From Acanthosepion esculentum (lineage: Eukaryota > Mollusca > Cephalopoda > Sepiida > Sepiidae), in contig OZ038485.1 of NCBI GenBank assembly GCA_964036315.1, positions 96,041,575 through 96,105,574 on the forward strand: DNA of 64,000 nucleotides, read 5' to 3'. Shown one piece after another: positions 11,701-24,059 of this stretch (its first letter is position 1; each line of letters starts with the position of its first letter). The translations under genes and the position numbers were made by a program. The notes under the pieces are model-generated. The model saw nothing but the letters and a program-made list of their open reading frames with translations. It was not told the DNA's origin and made no database searches.

Positions 11701-12469
11701 GACATTGTGGACATAGTAATCAACACTGCATGGTGACTTTCATTCTTGAAATTTATAAAATTTTGTATGTGACACTGTCATGGTGTACAGATACTACACT
11801 TTGATCTTAGGCAGAGGTACTGATCCATATGTAAGTAAATTTTTCAATTTTTTTTTTTTTTTTATAAATATTATACTCATTTAAATAATTACTCAAGTGC
11901 TTCCAGTATATTGGTACAATAAGTAACATTTTTCTGTTGTACAGTTAAGTAATTGGGATGAGTTATTGTAAGGTGTCAATTCTAAATTGCTTTTGTGAAA
12001 CAACCTTTACAAAATATATAACATATCAGATTACCTTAAAAACTGGTATTAAAAAAATATTCTCAATTTTTTCTTTAATATTGTGGAGGGCCAAACTTTT
12101 AAAGATGTTGATTTACTAATATGATATACATAGTATTTAACTTTGTTGGTATGAAAAAGTACTAAATTTTTATCTTTGTCATAGACAAGTGCTTATTTTA
12201 ATCTCATAGTCCTTTACAAGTGAGACTGATCTTAACTAGATATCTCCTTATTGTGGCCTTTTTACCTTTTTGCCTAAACTTAAAAGAAATATCTATTTGT
12301 ATATTTCCTTCAATTTTCCTTGTTCACTGAAAACTTTCAAAATTTTTTCTTGACATTGTCTGATATCCCACTTTTATGCACGTGTACAAGCACATCAGTA
12401 AGTTCATAACCTAATAATGAAAAAAATAATTTATTTTGCACAACAAATATTTTTCAACATCGTTTCCTC
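8701..12469. other. Gene-free stretch
   Basis: AT-rich. Contains short GT and T runs. A splice-like acceptor at about 10070 followed by an open frame has no matching donor or homology. Two tRNA- and LINE-free kilobases around 10.5-12.4 kb show nothing recognisable. Confidence 0.5.
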
Positions 12470-12966
12470 TTTTGTAAATTCACTTAGTTCAGTGATAAAT
12501 ATTAATCACATAGATCAGACATTATACAATGAAAATATCTGGTTGTAATTCAGCTGATGAATGCCAGGTGACTGTTTTATTCATCCACCTTTGAGGCAAG
12601 AATGAATAATGAATAACCTCTTTGAAAGACCACTATACAGTAACCATTAACTTTTTAGGGTGCAGATGAGGTTTTGGGTATTGTTTTGGTGATTCACTTG
12701 CATCTAACCACTGACTCTCTTACTATTGTCAAAGAGTATCCATTTCTCATGATGCAAAATTGTTTGTACTCATTCATTAAGATTATTCGACATTGTTTCA
12801 TTGTAATCATTTTCATTGGCTTATGAATAACAATATAATGAAAGAAATTATCTGGAAAGAAAAAGATCGGGAATAATTCAAGCTTTTTTTATAAACTAAG
12901 GAGGTTACTTCATTAGACAACTGGATAAACAGCCAACCAAAAAAATGTATAATTTCATGTGTGGCA

Positions 12967-12969
<3 letters not shown>

Positions 12970-13012
<43 letters not shown>
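12970..13012. repeat. (TA)n microsatellite
   Basis: About 21 TA units. Confidence 0.96.
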
Positions 13013-13013
<1 letters not shown>

Positions 13014-13597
13014 CATTTAAGCTAGCTACTGTGGAGGGCTCTTGATTGGGCCTTCAAGTTGTTCAGGAGTTTGAGAGTCCCCAAGTCTTTGCATATTCTC
13101 AGCATTGGAAGGTCTCTTGGCTGCCATTTGATCTGGTTTTCATTTGCATGTGATTTTTTTCCCCTCACTGCAGCATTGGCTCTTTTGATTGCAATCTGAT
13201 CCTCTGTTGTTGGAGATTTCTTTTTGCAAGGCATACTGCTGTCATATGCGATAAACATCAATAAACTACAGAACTCAAAATTGATTGCCACATTTAAGTA
13301 TTGCATTAATATTTAAGCTTACCTTTTAAAAGTTCTTTTGCCACCCTATAATTTAAAGACAGTTTGATGTATGTAGGTCCTTACTTTCTGTACAAACAAT
13401 TATTTTTATTTCATGGGTGACTTTCGCTGGATTTCACAATTAATTTTGATTATTCCCAAATTTATTTCCAAGTTATAAAAATTGTTATCATACAAAAAAA
13501 TTTGTTGCAAAAAAGAAATCACAGTAATGAAAACTTGGGAATTCAAAATTTTGAAAGTTGTGTTCCTTTAATTGAAAAAGTGTTACATACTGACGTT

Positions 13598-13608
13598 CAC
13601 ACACACAC

Positions 13609-13680
<72 letters not shown>
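13598..13680. repeat. (CA)n(CATA)n(TA)n compound microsatellite
   Basis: CA units, then catacatacat, then about 25 TA units with one interruption. Confidence 0.96.
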
Positions 13681-13681
<1 letters not shown>

Positions 13682-14250
13682 AAAAACTTCAGGTAGAGAA
13701 TGTACCTCTGGCTGAAGTGAGCTAGTAAATTAGTTTGAAAAGGTATGCAACCTTTAGTTTTTAAGTGATTCTCCAAAATTCAGATGATGGCCCCAAAATT
13801 TTGGCATAGTGTGTGTATGTTTCATCCATCTACCTGCTCCCTTTCTTTATTGGCTTTTTTGTTGATTCAATAATTGTGTGTACATCTTTTTGTTTTGCTT
13901 TGTTTTTATTTCACAAACTCTGCATGGATTTGATAACAGTTGCTGTGGGATACCCTATTAATATTTTGTGTGTTTTAAATTTCTTTAAATTTATTTTTTA
14001 GTATTTTTTTTTTAAGTATCTAATATGTATAGCAAATTGTCTTAAAAATCTGTGTATATTTTTGTTTTTTTACTGTTACAAATTGTAAATGTTCAGTACT
14101 TTTTCATGAACTTGGAATTTTTATTTTAAATTATTCATAATTGATTTATTAAATCATTTTTAAACTCTGAGCCATATAGCCTTACTACAGTGCAATGAAG
14201 CAGAAGCCTGCCACTCTAGCCAGTTTGTTCCGTACAGTCTGTTGTTCTCT

Positions 14251-14388
14251 ACCAAGGTTGACAATAGATGTATAAGTTTTTATTTATTTATTTTATACCA
14301 AGGTTGACAATAGATGTATAAGTTTTTATTTATTTATTTTATACCAAGGTTGACAATAGATGTATAAGTTTTTATTTATTTTATTTTT
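14251..14388. repeat. Three tandem copies of a 46-bp unit
   Basis: Unit starts accaaggttgacaatagatg and ends tttatttatttattttat. Copies begin at 14251, 14297 and 14343 and are almost identical. Confidence 0.95.
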
Positions 14389-14580
14389 TTTACTACTAAG
14401 AAAGTACTTAGCCTAAATGTTTGTTTTCTACTAACTACTGTTTAAATTTGAGCAAAGTTTAATAAATGTACCCACAAAAAAAGGAAATTTTTTTCTTGTC
14501 ACTGCTATTACTCTACCCTCTCAGCAATTTTTATTGTTTTAATAAAACTCAAACATGTAAGTAGATTTATTTTCTTTTTT

Positions 14581-14970
14581 TTCCTGAGAATTGACAACAA
14601 AAATGTTAAACTCTTAGATTGTTTTACAAGAATAATTTTATATTTACAATATTATAAAAATATATGAACAAACTATAATGAAAAATGTATTATTTATCAA
14701 ATTATAAAGAAATAAATATGAACAAGAGAATAAGAAAATTTAAGTAAAAATTAAATAAAACTACTGAATAACTGTAATTATAAATATTGAAAAAAAATTT
14801 TTTTCTATGCATTTTTTTATTTTATTTACCTACATTTTTTGCCACATAAATTCACTAAAATAGGTTACATGCATCTGAGCCCATACTTTCTTTTTCTCAA
14901 GAATTGACTAAAAATGTTAAACACTATTTCCAAGAATAGATTTTAATACTTTTGTTGTCAATTCTTTTTT
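14581..14970. mobile_element. MITE with ttc(t)tgagaattgacaacaaaa inverted ends
   Basis: Left end (14581) ttcctgagaattgacaacaa; right end is its inverse (ttttgttgtcaattctttt, to 14970). A further copy of the left-end motif followed by aatgttaaacacta lies at 14894, suggesting a nested or duplicated end. The same ends occur at 59693-59982. AT-rich interior, no coding capacity. Confidence 0.7.
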
Positions 14971-15269
14971 CATAGAGGCTCTAATCAACTCTGAATTGGT
15001 TAAGCATCTCACCTCACAAAGGTTTTCTTTCAGACAAACAATATGGTTTCTCCTTCTCTGCTGCTGAAATAGTCTGCCAAGCTTCATATAAGAATAGTAA
15101 AGAAATCTTAAAGGCTTTTTACGGTGTTTTGGTATGATGTTGGTCTTCTTCCCAAGTTGAGAAGTTATATTTCTTTACAAAATTTTAATTTAATTCTATC
15201 TTTCTTATGAAATTGTGAAATGAAAGTTGTCTTGAACAGTCATTCTTCGAGTTTCTTCTACATTAATCC

Positions 15270-16205
15270 GGGTGTCTCCTTCCCGATGTCATCACTTCTC
15301 AGCTCAGTATGTATACTGATGTCACAACTATTTGCTCCTGACTTAATGCTATGTTTGGTAATATTACATTGGTAGCTGATCTAAAAAAAAGAAAATGACT
15401 TCAGTCTGTTGTTAACTGGGGCAAAAAAGTGTCTTGTCAATTTTAGCTCTTTCGAAACAAAACTTCTCTTTTGACTTTGAGAACCTTTTTTAACATCAGC
15501 ATTACTGATAATGACTCATTGTACATTCTGAAGCTGACATTTTCCACTGACATGAAGTGGAAAGATTATATTGAATCCATTGCTAAGTTTACTGCTAGGA
15601 AAGTCTGTTCAGTGTCATGCTAGACAATCTTTTTAGAATCTCTCTTCCACCGTTATAAATCTACTATTCGACCTTGCATTGAATATCATTGTCACATCTG
15701 CACTGGTGCTTCTGCTATGTGTTTAGTGATTCTTGATGAAATCGAAAGAATAATTTGCAATGTTATTGGTCCTGACCTGGCATCTTGGTTTCCATCACTT
15801 TCCCACTGCTTTAAGGTAGCTTCCCCGTCCTTTTTCTAATAATATTTTTATGGTAATTGTTCTGATGTTTCTCTTTGGTACCTAGACTTTATGAATTTAA
15901 GCACATTACTAGATTGACTGCTAGGTCTTATTTTATTGATGAAATTGCTAGATGTAACCATGTTCTATGCTAACAGTTTCTTCTCTTGCACTTCTCACTT
16001 GTGAAACTCTGTTTTGGCTTTCTGCTTTCCAATTAGTTTTGATCTTCAAAAATTTGAATACAGTCTAAATCATCATCTTCTGTCTCCTTAATACCTGTTC
16101 TTTTATTGTCCTATTTCCTTAATATTTTCTTCTCAAACACTTAGTAACCCCTTGCATCTTAGTGGCTGCATAACCTTGTTTGGGGTGAAATGATCAAAAA
16201 CAAAT
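15270..16205 (+). pseudogene. LINE reverse transcriptase C-terminus (jockey/CR1-like), degenerate
   Basis: Translating + frames with frameshifts gives blocks typical of endonuclease-RT LINEs: FSTDMKWKDYIESIAKFTAR, then KSTIRPCIEYHCH, ICTGASA, ILDEIERIICNVIGPDLAS and SLSHCFKVAS. This is the region downstream of the RT catalytic motifs. It ends in the shared 3' UTR (ttagtggc...gatcaaaa). Several stops and frameshifts: inactive. Confidence 0.82.
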
Positions 16206-16435
16206 ATTCCCGAGAACCAGTTTCATATGTTTGGGTTTTTAAAAAATTTTTAAAATAGCTTTTTTAAAATGATATAAAGGCTGAAGGAGTATATAGTAAT
16301 AAGTGTCAAGAGAAAGAACTTTTCTTTTCTTTCTTAGTCGGGATCATTGAGCCAATGTGAATGATCCTTTATTTAGCTGTATAGGCATAGTATGTGCTTC
16401 ACCAGTGTTACATACTATTTTGAATTTAGGGTTCT

Positions 16436-16612
16436 TAGAATGGTTGCAACCCAAAGCTATAGAATCCAGTCTTGTCATACTATTTACCCATAGTTGGTGG
16501 GGAGAATAGTTGGATTCATAGCTTTTCCAAGGGTCTTAGCATGTAAGTAAATGTAATGAACCTAACTGGAATTTGAACATAACTCTCTGATTCCTTTTAA
16601 CACCATTATTAT
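16436..16612 (-). mobile_element. tRNA-derived SINE (reverse)
   Basis: Reverse complement shows the family body: the tRNA head end (ggaatttgaac read inversely), acatt.acttacatgc, cttggaaaagctatgaatcc and actatgggtaaatag. The tRNA head is degraded. Confidence 0.72.
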
Positions 16613-16934
16613 TATTATTTTTAATTCCATTATTTTCGTCAGCAACAATTACACCACTTCTCAAATCAATAGGAGGATAAGAAGCTTTGTGTAACCTGAA
16701 TAAAAGAAATTCAAGATAGTAAATGTTGGTTTTTGGTCAGATATGTAGTAGCCATTTTGAATATTTAATGTGCCAATCAATAGATTCTAATTTGTATAAA
16801 TTTTTTTATGCTTTCTGGAAACATACGAAAGTTAGTTTGGGTACTTTTAAGTTTTGTCATTTTTATTAATAAATAACAGTGACCAAATATGGTTTGCAAA
16901 AATTCCTATGGTGTAGAACATTTGGTTTTCCAAT

Positions 16935-17315
16935 TCCTTCTCAAGTCTAACTCTATACTTCTAACTTCTCTGACTGAGCTCTGAAATTTTATTCACTAAT
17001 TATTTATTTTTTCTTCTCTCTGGTTCACACGCCTCCCCAGTTTTCTGAACAGGAGTAGACATTTATCCCTTGTTTCCTGTTTAGGATTGGGTTTCCAGTT
17101 CCTTCTAAGGTCTACTTCAATTCTATACTTTGATGTTTCCACCTGAAGTCTGAAATTTTATTCACTAATTGTTTTTCCTCTCCCAGTAGGTTCACCTATT
17201 GTCTGTTGAACAGGAGTAACAGTTTATACCCTGTTTAGGATTGGGTTTCTAAAGTCTACTTCCACACTATACTTCTAATGTCTCTGACTGAACTCTGAAT
17301 GTTATTCACTAATCT
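16935..17315. repeat. Tandem array of about three 125-bp units
   Basis: Repeats the block: cttctaa.tctctgactga.ctctgaa, then ttattcactaa, ggttcac, gaacaggagta, ccctgtttaggattgggttt and a tctacttc.a end. Related sequence in opposite orientation lies at 25600-25715 and 26640-26935, and single copies are fused to LINE tails. Confidence 0.75.
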
Positions 17316-17814
17316 TGACCTCTTCAAGTCTAGAGTTAGCCATTATCTTTCCTACATAAACCCCAAGAACTTCACTTCTTGCTCTTTGTTAGACTCATGA
17401 CATCACACAGTAACACTCTACCTTGAGTGGCTTTTGGGCCTTGTACTGAGTGAACATTAGTAAAAAAAAAAGGAATGTATATATTTTGTTTTAAAGCTCA
17501 CACTTGTATACATATTTGTGTACATGTTTTTTAAAATCTATTTGTCCTTAATTTAAAACAGAACATGAAATTATACAAGAATACATGTAGGTTAGGCATA
17601 TTAAATCAATACGTAAGAAAGTATGATTTTTATTTTTGTTAATATTAAATGTTAGAATATCTTAATGGAAGTTAATACTATTAGTAACAAATCTACTGAG
17701 ACAGCAGAAACAAGTGTAAATTCAGTTTCACAGTGGCTTTATTTTTATCACTTGTTTTTAACACTAGAAATTCAGAATTTCAAGTTTAGCATAAAAGCCC
17801 TTTGAACAGAAGTA
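17316..17814. other. No feature seen
   Basis: AT-rich non-coding; nothing recognised. Confidence 0.5.
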
Positions 17815-17955
17815 GAGGTTTATCACTTGTTTCTTGTTTAGGATAGTGTTTCCAGTTCCTTCGAAAGTCTTCTCATTCTCTTTCACTCCAGTATGCTCTT
17901 TGTTCTTAATCGCATTATGCCTTGCTTGGGGTTAATTGAGTGAGTAAAAAAAAAA
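17815..17955 (+). mobile_element. LINE 3'-end fragment
   Basis: tgaacagaagtagaggttta, then cttgtttaggatagtgtttc, ctctttcactc and cttgcttggggttaattga: the common LINE 3' tail. Confidence 0.6.
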
Positions 17956-19430
17956 CTTTTCAGTGTTCCTCTCGATGTTTAATAATTATAACTGGAATTT
18001 TGTTCATATTTTTGACTCATCGCTTCCTACAGATATATAATTCCATGAATAAAAACATTATTTTATCCTGATGAAGTCCTTTTCAAAGATGAAACACCTT
18101 ACATGGAATTTTTTTCTCATTTTGTCATTCAGTATGTGCGTGTGTGGACATTGAAGTCAACACCCAGAGACAGCAGTCTGTTTCGTGCTAAACACAATTG
18201 TCAGGCTTGATGATTGCCCGTAGCTTGAAACAGGATGTTGCCTCTGAATTCACACATTGTATGAAGGAAAAAAAGAAATTTAGATGTGCTTTATCCCTGA
18301 TATTGAGCACTTTTACCCATGAATATAGCATAACTTAAAACCATATTTTATCGTATATATTTCTCCCATATTGTTAACATAGAAAAACCTAAACATTATA
18401 TAGAGAAAACTGCAGTAGTGTTTATCGGTGAGTAAGGGTTTACTCTTATTAACAGATTTCATGTACAACACTTATCCAATGGTTACTTTAAAAGTCTCTT
18501 TTACTTAGTTTCTTGTTATAAATAGTAATTAGGTTGACTGACAAAGACCCCAAGTACAAATCCTTAGTACATCTAGCATTTAAGGTTAAACATAAAATAA
18601 AACTTCAATTTAATTATTTTTTTTTTTAATATCAGATCTGACAAATTGATTTCCAGGCTTGATAGCATTCTATATCTGTTTTTTTTTATCTTTTTTATAA
18701 GCATTATTATAACCCCTCCTTAATAATGGTGTTTTCCCAGTTTCAAAATAATAAATGAAAATAAGAGCCTATTTAGTTATATTTTGGCATAAATCTAGTA
18801 TTTATAACTTTGACGTTACAGTACACCACAAAGAAAAAGTAGAAATTGCTTTTGTATCATTACTAGTATGCAGTTATTATTGATGTTGCTCTGGTTACAA
18901 ATCTGAGATTTGTAAATAGAAACAAGGTAAAGATAACTCTAAAAAAATAATCAAATTGATTTGACACAGTATTTATATTATGAACAGGACAATCAAGATT
19001 TTTCAATTCTGACAAATGTCCTGAGAAGAAAAAAAAAATTATTCACAAAAAATATTTTCCTGTATTTTTTTTTACAAGTGAACCAGTTCTCTTCAGTAGT
19101 GCTGTTTAGTTGTCTGACTGTGACTCCATGTAGAAATCTGCTACAACTCATTTTTAATGTTAATAATTAAGGTTTTTAAAAAAAATAGTTAACATCTGAC
19201 AGTTGATAGAAAAGCTTCATGGCTTTACTCTGTCAATTTTTTTGTAAAACATTTTTATAAAATTATTATGGCCCCTTTTGATATAATTGATTAGGATTTC
19301 TCAAAGTTATAAAAAATGAAAAAGCCCACTTCAGCTTATTTTGGCTTTTTTGAATTTTTATTTTTCTGTCTAGTGTCTATTACTTTGGGCATAAAGTACA
19401 CAAAAAATGATATTTACTTTGATGTATGTG

Positions 19431-19432
<2 letters not shown>
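17956..19432. other. Gene-free; contains one dispersed repeat
   Basis: 18285-18360 is the inverse partner of 3385-3470. The remainder is AT-rich with no exon or RNA gene. Confidence 0.5.

Positions 19433-19480
<48 letters not shown>
19433..19480. repeat. (TA)n microsatellite
   Basis: About 24 TA units. Confidence 0.96.
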
Positions 19481-19487
<7 letters not shown>

Positions 19488-19499
19488 GCTGGGAATACC

Positions 19500-19660
19500 T
19501 TTCCAGACCTAGAACACCAAACCATGAAGTCACCCTCCTGATAAATCGACTATGGTGAGATTCGAAACCTGGTCTCATGGTCGGAAAGTGAATGTTCAAA
19601 CCAGTTGGTCATGTCCTCGTATAGGAAAGTGCCTGAAATCCAAGCCACAGGTTGAACCAA
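19500..19660 (-). mobile_element. Possible second type of tRNA-like SINE
   Basis: On the - strand atgaccaactggtttgaaca, then gaccatgagaccaggtttcg and aatctcacca, give an A-box/B-box-like pair with a GGTTTCGAATC core. No clear cloverleaf was folded and no second copy was seen in the window. Confidence 0.4.
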
Positions 19661-19949
19661 AAGCCGTGTGAATGAAATTGGTTAGCCAGAACTGTTTGGC
19701 AGCTATTGATGGCTAGGCTAGCACAAAGTCATAAGTCATCGTGACTGAGGGTTTGAACATTGTTAAAACTGTTGATAATGCCAGATTATGCACAGTCTCT
19801 CAGAAAATATATCTAAGGCCTGCTCAGTATATTTGCATTATAAACTACAGGTGGTCTCTGTGGGTGTTGAATAAACACAGATGCGCCTGAGCAGGTGTCT
19901 GCAACTAGGATTGGCTAGCCATCCTATCAGAAAATGATAGTAGCTGTCC

Positions 19950-19955
<6 letters not shown>

Positions 19956-19992
<37 letters not shown>
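19956..19992. repeat. (TA)n microsatellite
   Basis: About 18 TA units, followed by CA-rich sequence. Confidence 0.95.
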
Positions 19993-20001
<9 letters not shown>

Positions 20002-20686
20002 ACACACACCCACACATTCCTGGACTGCCAGCATTTATGTTTATAATTAACTCATTATTCAATTAGCCTTCATTTGATTTACTGTCTGCAAAGTCTAAAG
20101 TTTGATTTGTCATATTGTGACAGTCCTATTTTTTCCATCCTTGACTTATAAAATATTTAATACATTTTTAGTAACTAGTTCTTATTTATTTTTTCCAATA
20201 GCAGCTTCACAAAATGTACTTTAAAATTAATATGAATTCTGTATAAAAAGTAGGTAGGTTTGCTTGTAATGAAATATTATTTTTGTTAAATATTATTTTT
20301 TTTTTCTCTCTCTTAATCTGTTTCACACATTGACTGCCAACCACAAATTTTTATTATGACACTGAGTTGTCCCTTGCTGACTCCAAGTTAACTTGTGCTT
20401 GGCATTTTCTGATATATTTTCATCTGCGGGTGCGAACAACAAATTTATTTGCAATGATACTTTTAGTGTGAAAACAAAGATTTCATTTTAAGCTATAAAT
20501 CAACTCATAAAAATATTTTATTGCCTAAGTTGGCTATTGTTGGTGTTTTGAAGTCAGATTTCGTAATTGACCTCTGGTAGTCAATGTGTTAAATAGACAA
20601 CTGAGCAAAAGTTTTGGGATTGTTTTAAATTCAACAAGGAAATGTTTTTATGAACAGCTTATATGATTATATTTCTTCTATTTCAG

Positions 20687-20758
20687 AAAGGTAACTTAAT
20701 GTCCTTGCAGGAATCGAGCACCTTTTTGTCTGAAAAATTGGAAGAGAATGAAGCTGCA
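20687..20758 (+). CDS. KIF16B-like: Kinesin-3 (KIF16B/STARD9-type) exon: neck region, part 1
   Basis: A 72-nt exon of 24 codons, phase 0 at both ends, bounded by a pyrimidine-rich acceptor (tttcag) and a gtgagt donor. It reads KGNLMSLQESSTFLSEKLEE and then NEAA. In KIF16B the segment between motor and FHA has a comparable GNQ...EEKLQQNEAR stretch, so I place this exon just after the motor domain, at the start of the neck coiled coil. It is the first exon I can see. The exons for the kinesin motor (about 350 residues with the P-loop and switch motifs) are not found in bases 1-20686 and are presumed to lie upstream of the window. Being symmetric (0-0), it could be skipped without a frameshift. 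The assignment depends mainly on its fit with the following exons. Confidence 0.72.
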
Positions 20759-21890
20759 GTGAGTATTTGTTTTTTCTTTTTTACTTACAAAAAACCCTCC
20801 CCCCAAAAAAACAGAAATTGGTGGGGGGAACCTTATTCAGAACTGTTACAATCTTAGTTGAATCAAACTAAACTTTTAAAAAAGATCGCCAAAGGCATAA
20901 AATGCCTAACTTGTGGATAGCACAGAATTTTGTCTCAAATGGTGCCAACATGTTCAAAGAAGAATCCAAGGAAGGATCCAAATTGCAGACAAGGAAAAAA
21001 ATGGAAGAAAATGTTTGCAAAGAAATTTTGTTTTAAAATACAGTAATTACTTCACAAATTTTGTTTGGACTAAACTTATTTTTCTTTCTGTTATCACCTC
21101 ACTAGAGATGTTCACTTATAGGAAAGTGATAATGTATAGATAATGTATAGATGTGGAAAAATATGTAAATTGGGGAGTTGTTGTTGGTAGGGGGGATCCA
21201 TTTGTTCTCTTAAAGCCAAACTCATGGAACATGGGAAGGTAACAGTGAAAAGGGTGATAGAAAAAATCTAGACTACTGACTTTATCTGGAGAGAGAATGG
21301 CACATATTCCCAAAGAGGGTAAGGTGTTCCTTAAGACTAGATTTCTGATTTTTTTCTTCACTTACTAAAAGGAAAGATGGGTGATCTCTCTCTCACTCAC
21401 TGTGTCTAAGTTTGACTTATTTAAGTACATGAGTGATAGTATTATGTTTGTTATCAGTACATTTACTATTGTGAAAGAGAACTAATACAGTTGGTATATT
21501 AGCAATAAGTTTTCTGTTGCTATTTTATTTTCAAGTAATGCAATGTTTTCCATCTTTTCATTTGGATATTGTACATCTGAGAAAAGGGGAAGACTGTCTT
21601 ATCAGAATTGTAGCCACATCAGGAATGTAAAAAGATAAATTGTTCAAACAAGATTCGTTAACAAATAATTTTTTGGTGAGGTGCGGTTAAATTTAGTGTG
21701 TAGACAATATTGAACACTTGAAGTTTATGTGTGAATAAAAATTAATATTATTTCATAGTCAACAAATTAGTCCACCTTGTTCAAATAAATATTGCTTTGT
21801 CTTTCTAAAAATAAATTAATCAACTTAGCTAAAGAAATATATTAGCTTATTGGAATAAATGCATATCCCGGGTATCTGTGAGAGGATAAG

Positions 21891-22202
21891 GCAATGTTTC
21901 TCAACCTTTTTCACTTCAGGGTGCACTTGTTGAATAACTAAAACTCTGGGGTGCTCTTTAAATTTTAATAAGGAAAAATAAGTCTGAAATTTGAAAATAG
22001 GAATATGATAAAGAAGTCTCTTGAAATGAGCATTTAATTTTAAGATATTACATTGCTTGGTGTCTCTAGATTTTTTTAAAAAAAGATTTTTTTTTTTAAA
22101 TATAAAAATATTTCATAAATTACCCTTCAGTTAACTTGAGGCCAACTGGCTATCTGTCAAGACACATTAGTGTGCATGGGCACACCAGTTTAGAAATGCT
22201 GA
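21891..22202. mobile_element. Possible hAT-type non-autonomous element
   Basis: Starts caatgtttctcaaccttttt and ends with a partial inverse (ccagtttagaaatgctg). The CARTGTTTCTCAAC start is the common form of hAT MITE ends. Flanking octamers (ggataagg, agctaagg) match only partly as a target duplication. Confidence 0.45.
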
Positions 22203-22403
22203 GCTAAGGTATTGTCTGTATATCTTATTTTACCATATTTGATGACATACTAAGGAATGCTGGAAACATCTTGACAAAAAAAAAAAGATCCCCCACCCAA
22301 ATCACACAAAAAAAATGTCTGGGAGTGGGGAACAATTTATCTCCATATTAATTTGTATCAAGTGTAATAAAAATATCTTATTTTGAAATATTTAATATTT
22401 CAG

Positions 22404-22463
22404 GCAAAGAAACTGACAATGCACTGGATTGAAAAGTGGCAAGAAACCCATGATATATTGACG
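22404..22463 (+). CDS. KIF16B-like: Kinesin-3 (KIF16B/STARD9-type) exon: neck region, part 2
   Basis: A 60-nt exon, phase 0-0, with acceptor atatttcag and donor gtaagt. It encodes AKKLTMHWIEKWQETHDILT. The W-x3-W (W..KW.ET) pattern is the signature of the kinesin-3 neck helix just before the FHA domain; KIF16B has an equivalent KEWTNKWNETQ segment. Joined to the preceding exon it gives a continuous amphipathic, charged helix, as expected for the neck coil that controls dimerisation in kinesin-3 motors. The following intron is 11.4 kb, the longest between traced exons, and contains the 1.3-kb tandem duplication. Symmetric and multiple-of-three, so exon skipping would keep the frame. Confidence 0.82.
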
Positions 22464-22750
22464 GTAAGTATATGCAAATGAGTGTTGAAAAGTTGTCAGC
22501 CTGAACAAGAAGGAATTTAAAAAAAAAAAAAAAAATTTGGTTATTTGATCTGATTTGTGGCAGTGAGTTCAGCAGAGAACTTTTCAGCACCTCCTAATAT
22601 CTAGTTTGCGTACCTTTTGAGATTTTTGCTTTCATTTTACCTGACGATTATTCAATTGTGAATCTTTTTGTAAACATTTAACAGCAAGTATAAACTTTTC
22701 CTATCAGAGAAGATACAGGTTTTAAAAAGAAAAAAAAAAATTCATGTTTG

Positions 22751-24059
22751 TAGAGGGGAAATATAGAAACAGTTTTTTTGATAATTGATACCCAACATTA
22801 TAATTCAATGCCAAACTTTCAGAGCAGAGTGATTAGTTTGTAATTCTTGAATTCTTGCTGACCATTGAAAATTAGTTTTATTCTTGCTGAGGATGAATGT
22901 GTTTTTTTTTTGTTTTTTTTTTTTTTTACAAATATATTTAACTTTGGTCCTCTTGTTTCAGTTTAGGACTTTGTTTTAAAAACAATTATTATTTATAATT
23001 CTCTGCTAAACATCAATGTGGCTTTGATCAAAGATTGACTTTGGTAAATATCTATTTTTACCATGTCTCTTTTGTAATCCTTTGATAGTGAGTTTATTCC
23101 TCTCTGGGTGATCTATGAAACTACACTTGTGCTAAAGATGGATTAATATTACTTGTTAGTATTGTTCAACCAATACAAGGTACAAAAACCACTCAAGGTA
23201 GAAAGTTACTGAATGAGGTTGTTGTATGAGGTTGTTGTATGAGATAAAAAAAAAGTGTAGATTTTGAGGATATACTTGAGGTGAATTGAATTTAAAAAAA
23301 AAAATTCTGTGTAATCATTGTTTTTTTTTTTTTTTCCCCCACCTTCATTTCACCTCAAGCCACTCTGATGCAAGGGGTTACTGAGAGTGAAAGAAACCGA
23401 GGAAACGATTATTGAAGAGAAAGGACAGTAAAAAGAACCAGATTCAAAGAGACATGATGATTACAATTGATGTTGATGACAATTGATGTTGCATTTAAAT
23501 TTTTAAAGATCCTAATTGACAAGAATGCAAGAAGCCAGAAGAGAGTTCCACAAGTGAGAAGTGTGAGAGAAGAAACTATTAGCATAGAACTTACGGTTAC
23601 ATCTAGCCATTTCATCTGTGAACTTGAGATCTTGCTGCCAATAACTCCCTATCAGAAATTGATGGAATGAATAGAAATTGATTTTTTTTAAAATTACTAT
23701 TAATATTACTTTTTAAATTGCTATTAATATTACTATTAATAAGTAACTAAAAATTAAGATGAACGGAAATAAGAAGTCAACAATATGTAAAAAAAGGTTT
23801 TGTTACAATATAAAGAACTTAAATATGTGTGTGTATACCTATGAAATTGTTTTGAGGATAACTTTTGGCAGATATGTGCATTGCTATGTATATAACTTTT
23901 TATGTTCTTTAGAAAAAGGATAATATTTGAGGGCATGATACAGGTGTAGAAAGAATAAAAGCACCTTTCTATTCCAAAGACTAGACATTCTTCATCAAGA
24001 TCATTGTATGATAAAATTAAATAACCTGCTTCCTTTTATTTTATTTTTTTGTTTGTTTG
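22751..24059 (+). repeat. 1.3-kb tandem duplication, copy 1
   Basis: Begins tagaggggaaatatagaaac. Practically identical to 24060-25367 at an offset of 1309. It contains a LINE 3' fragment (23340-23650, - strand). Both copies lie wholly inside the intron between 22463 and 33870. Confidence 0.97.

Noticed and set aside
13022..13306. 94-codon - strand frame with a Lys-rich, less biased C-terminal half
   Set aside because: No homology recognised, adjoins a TA array, no splice support. It could be a small repeat remnant.
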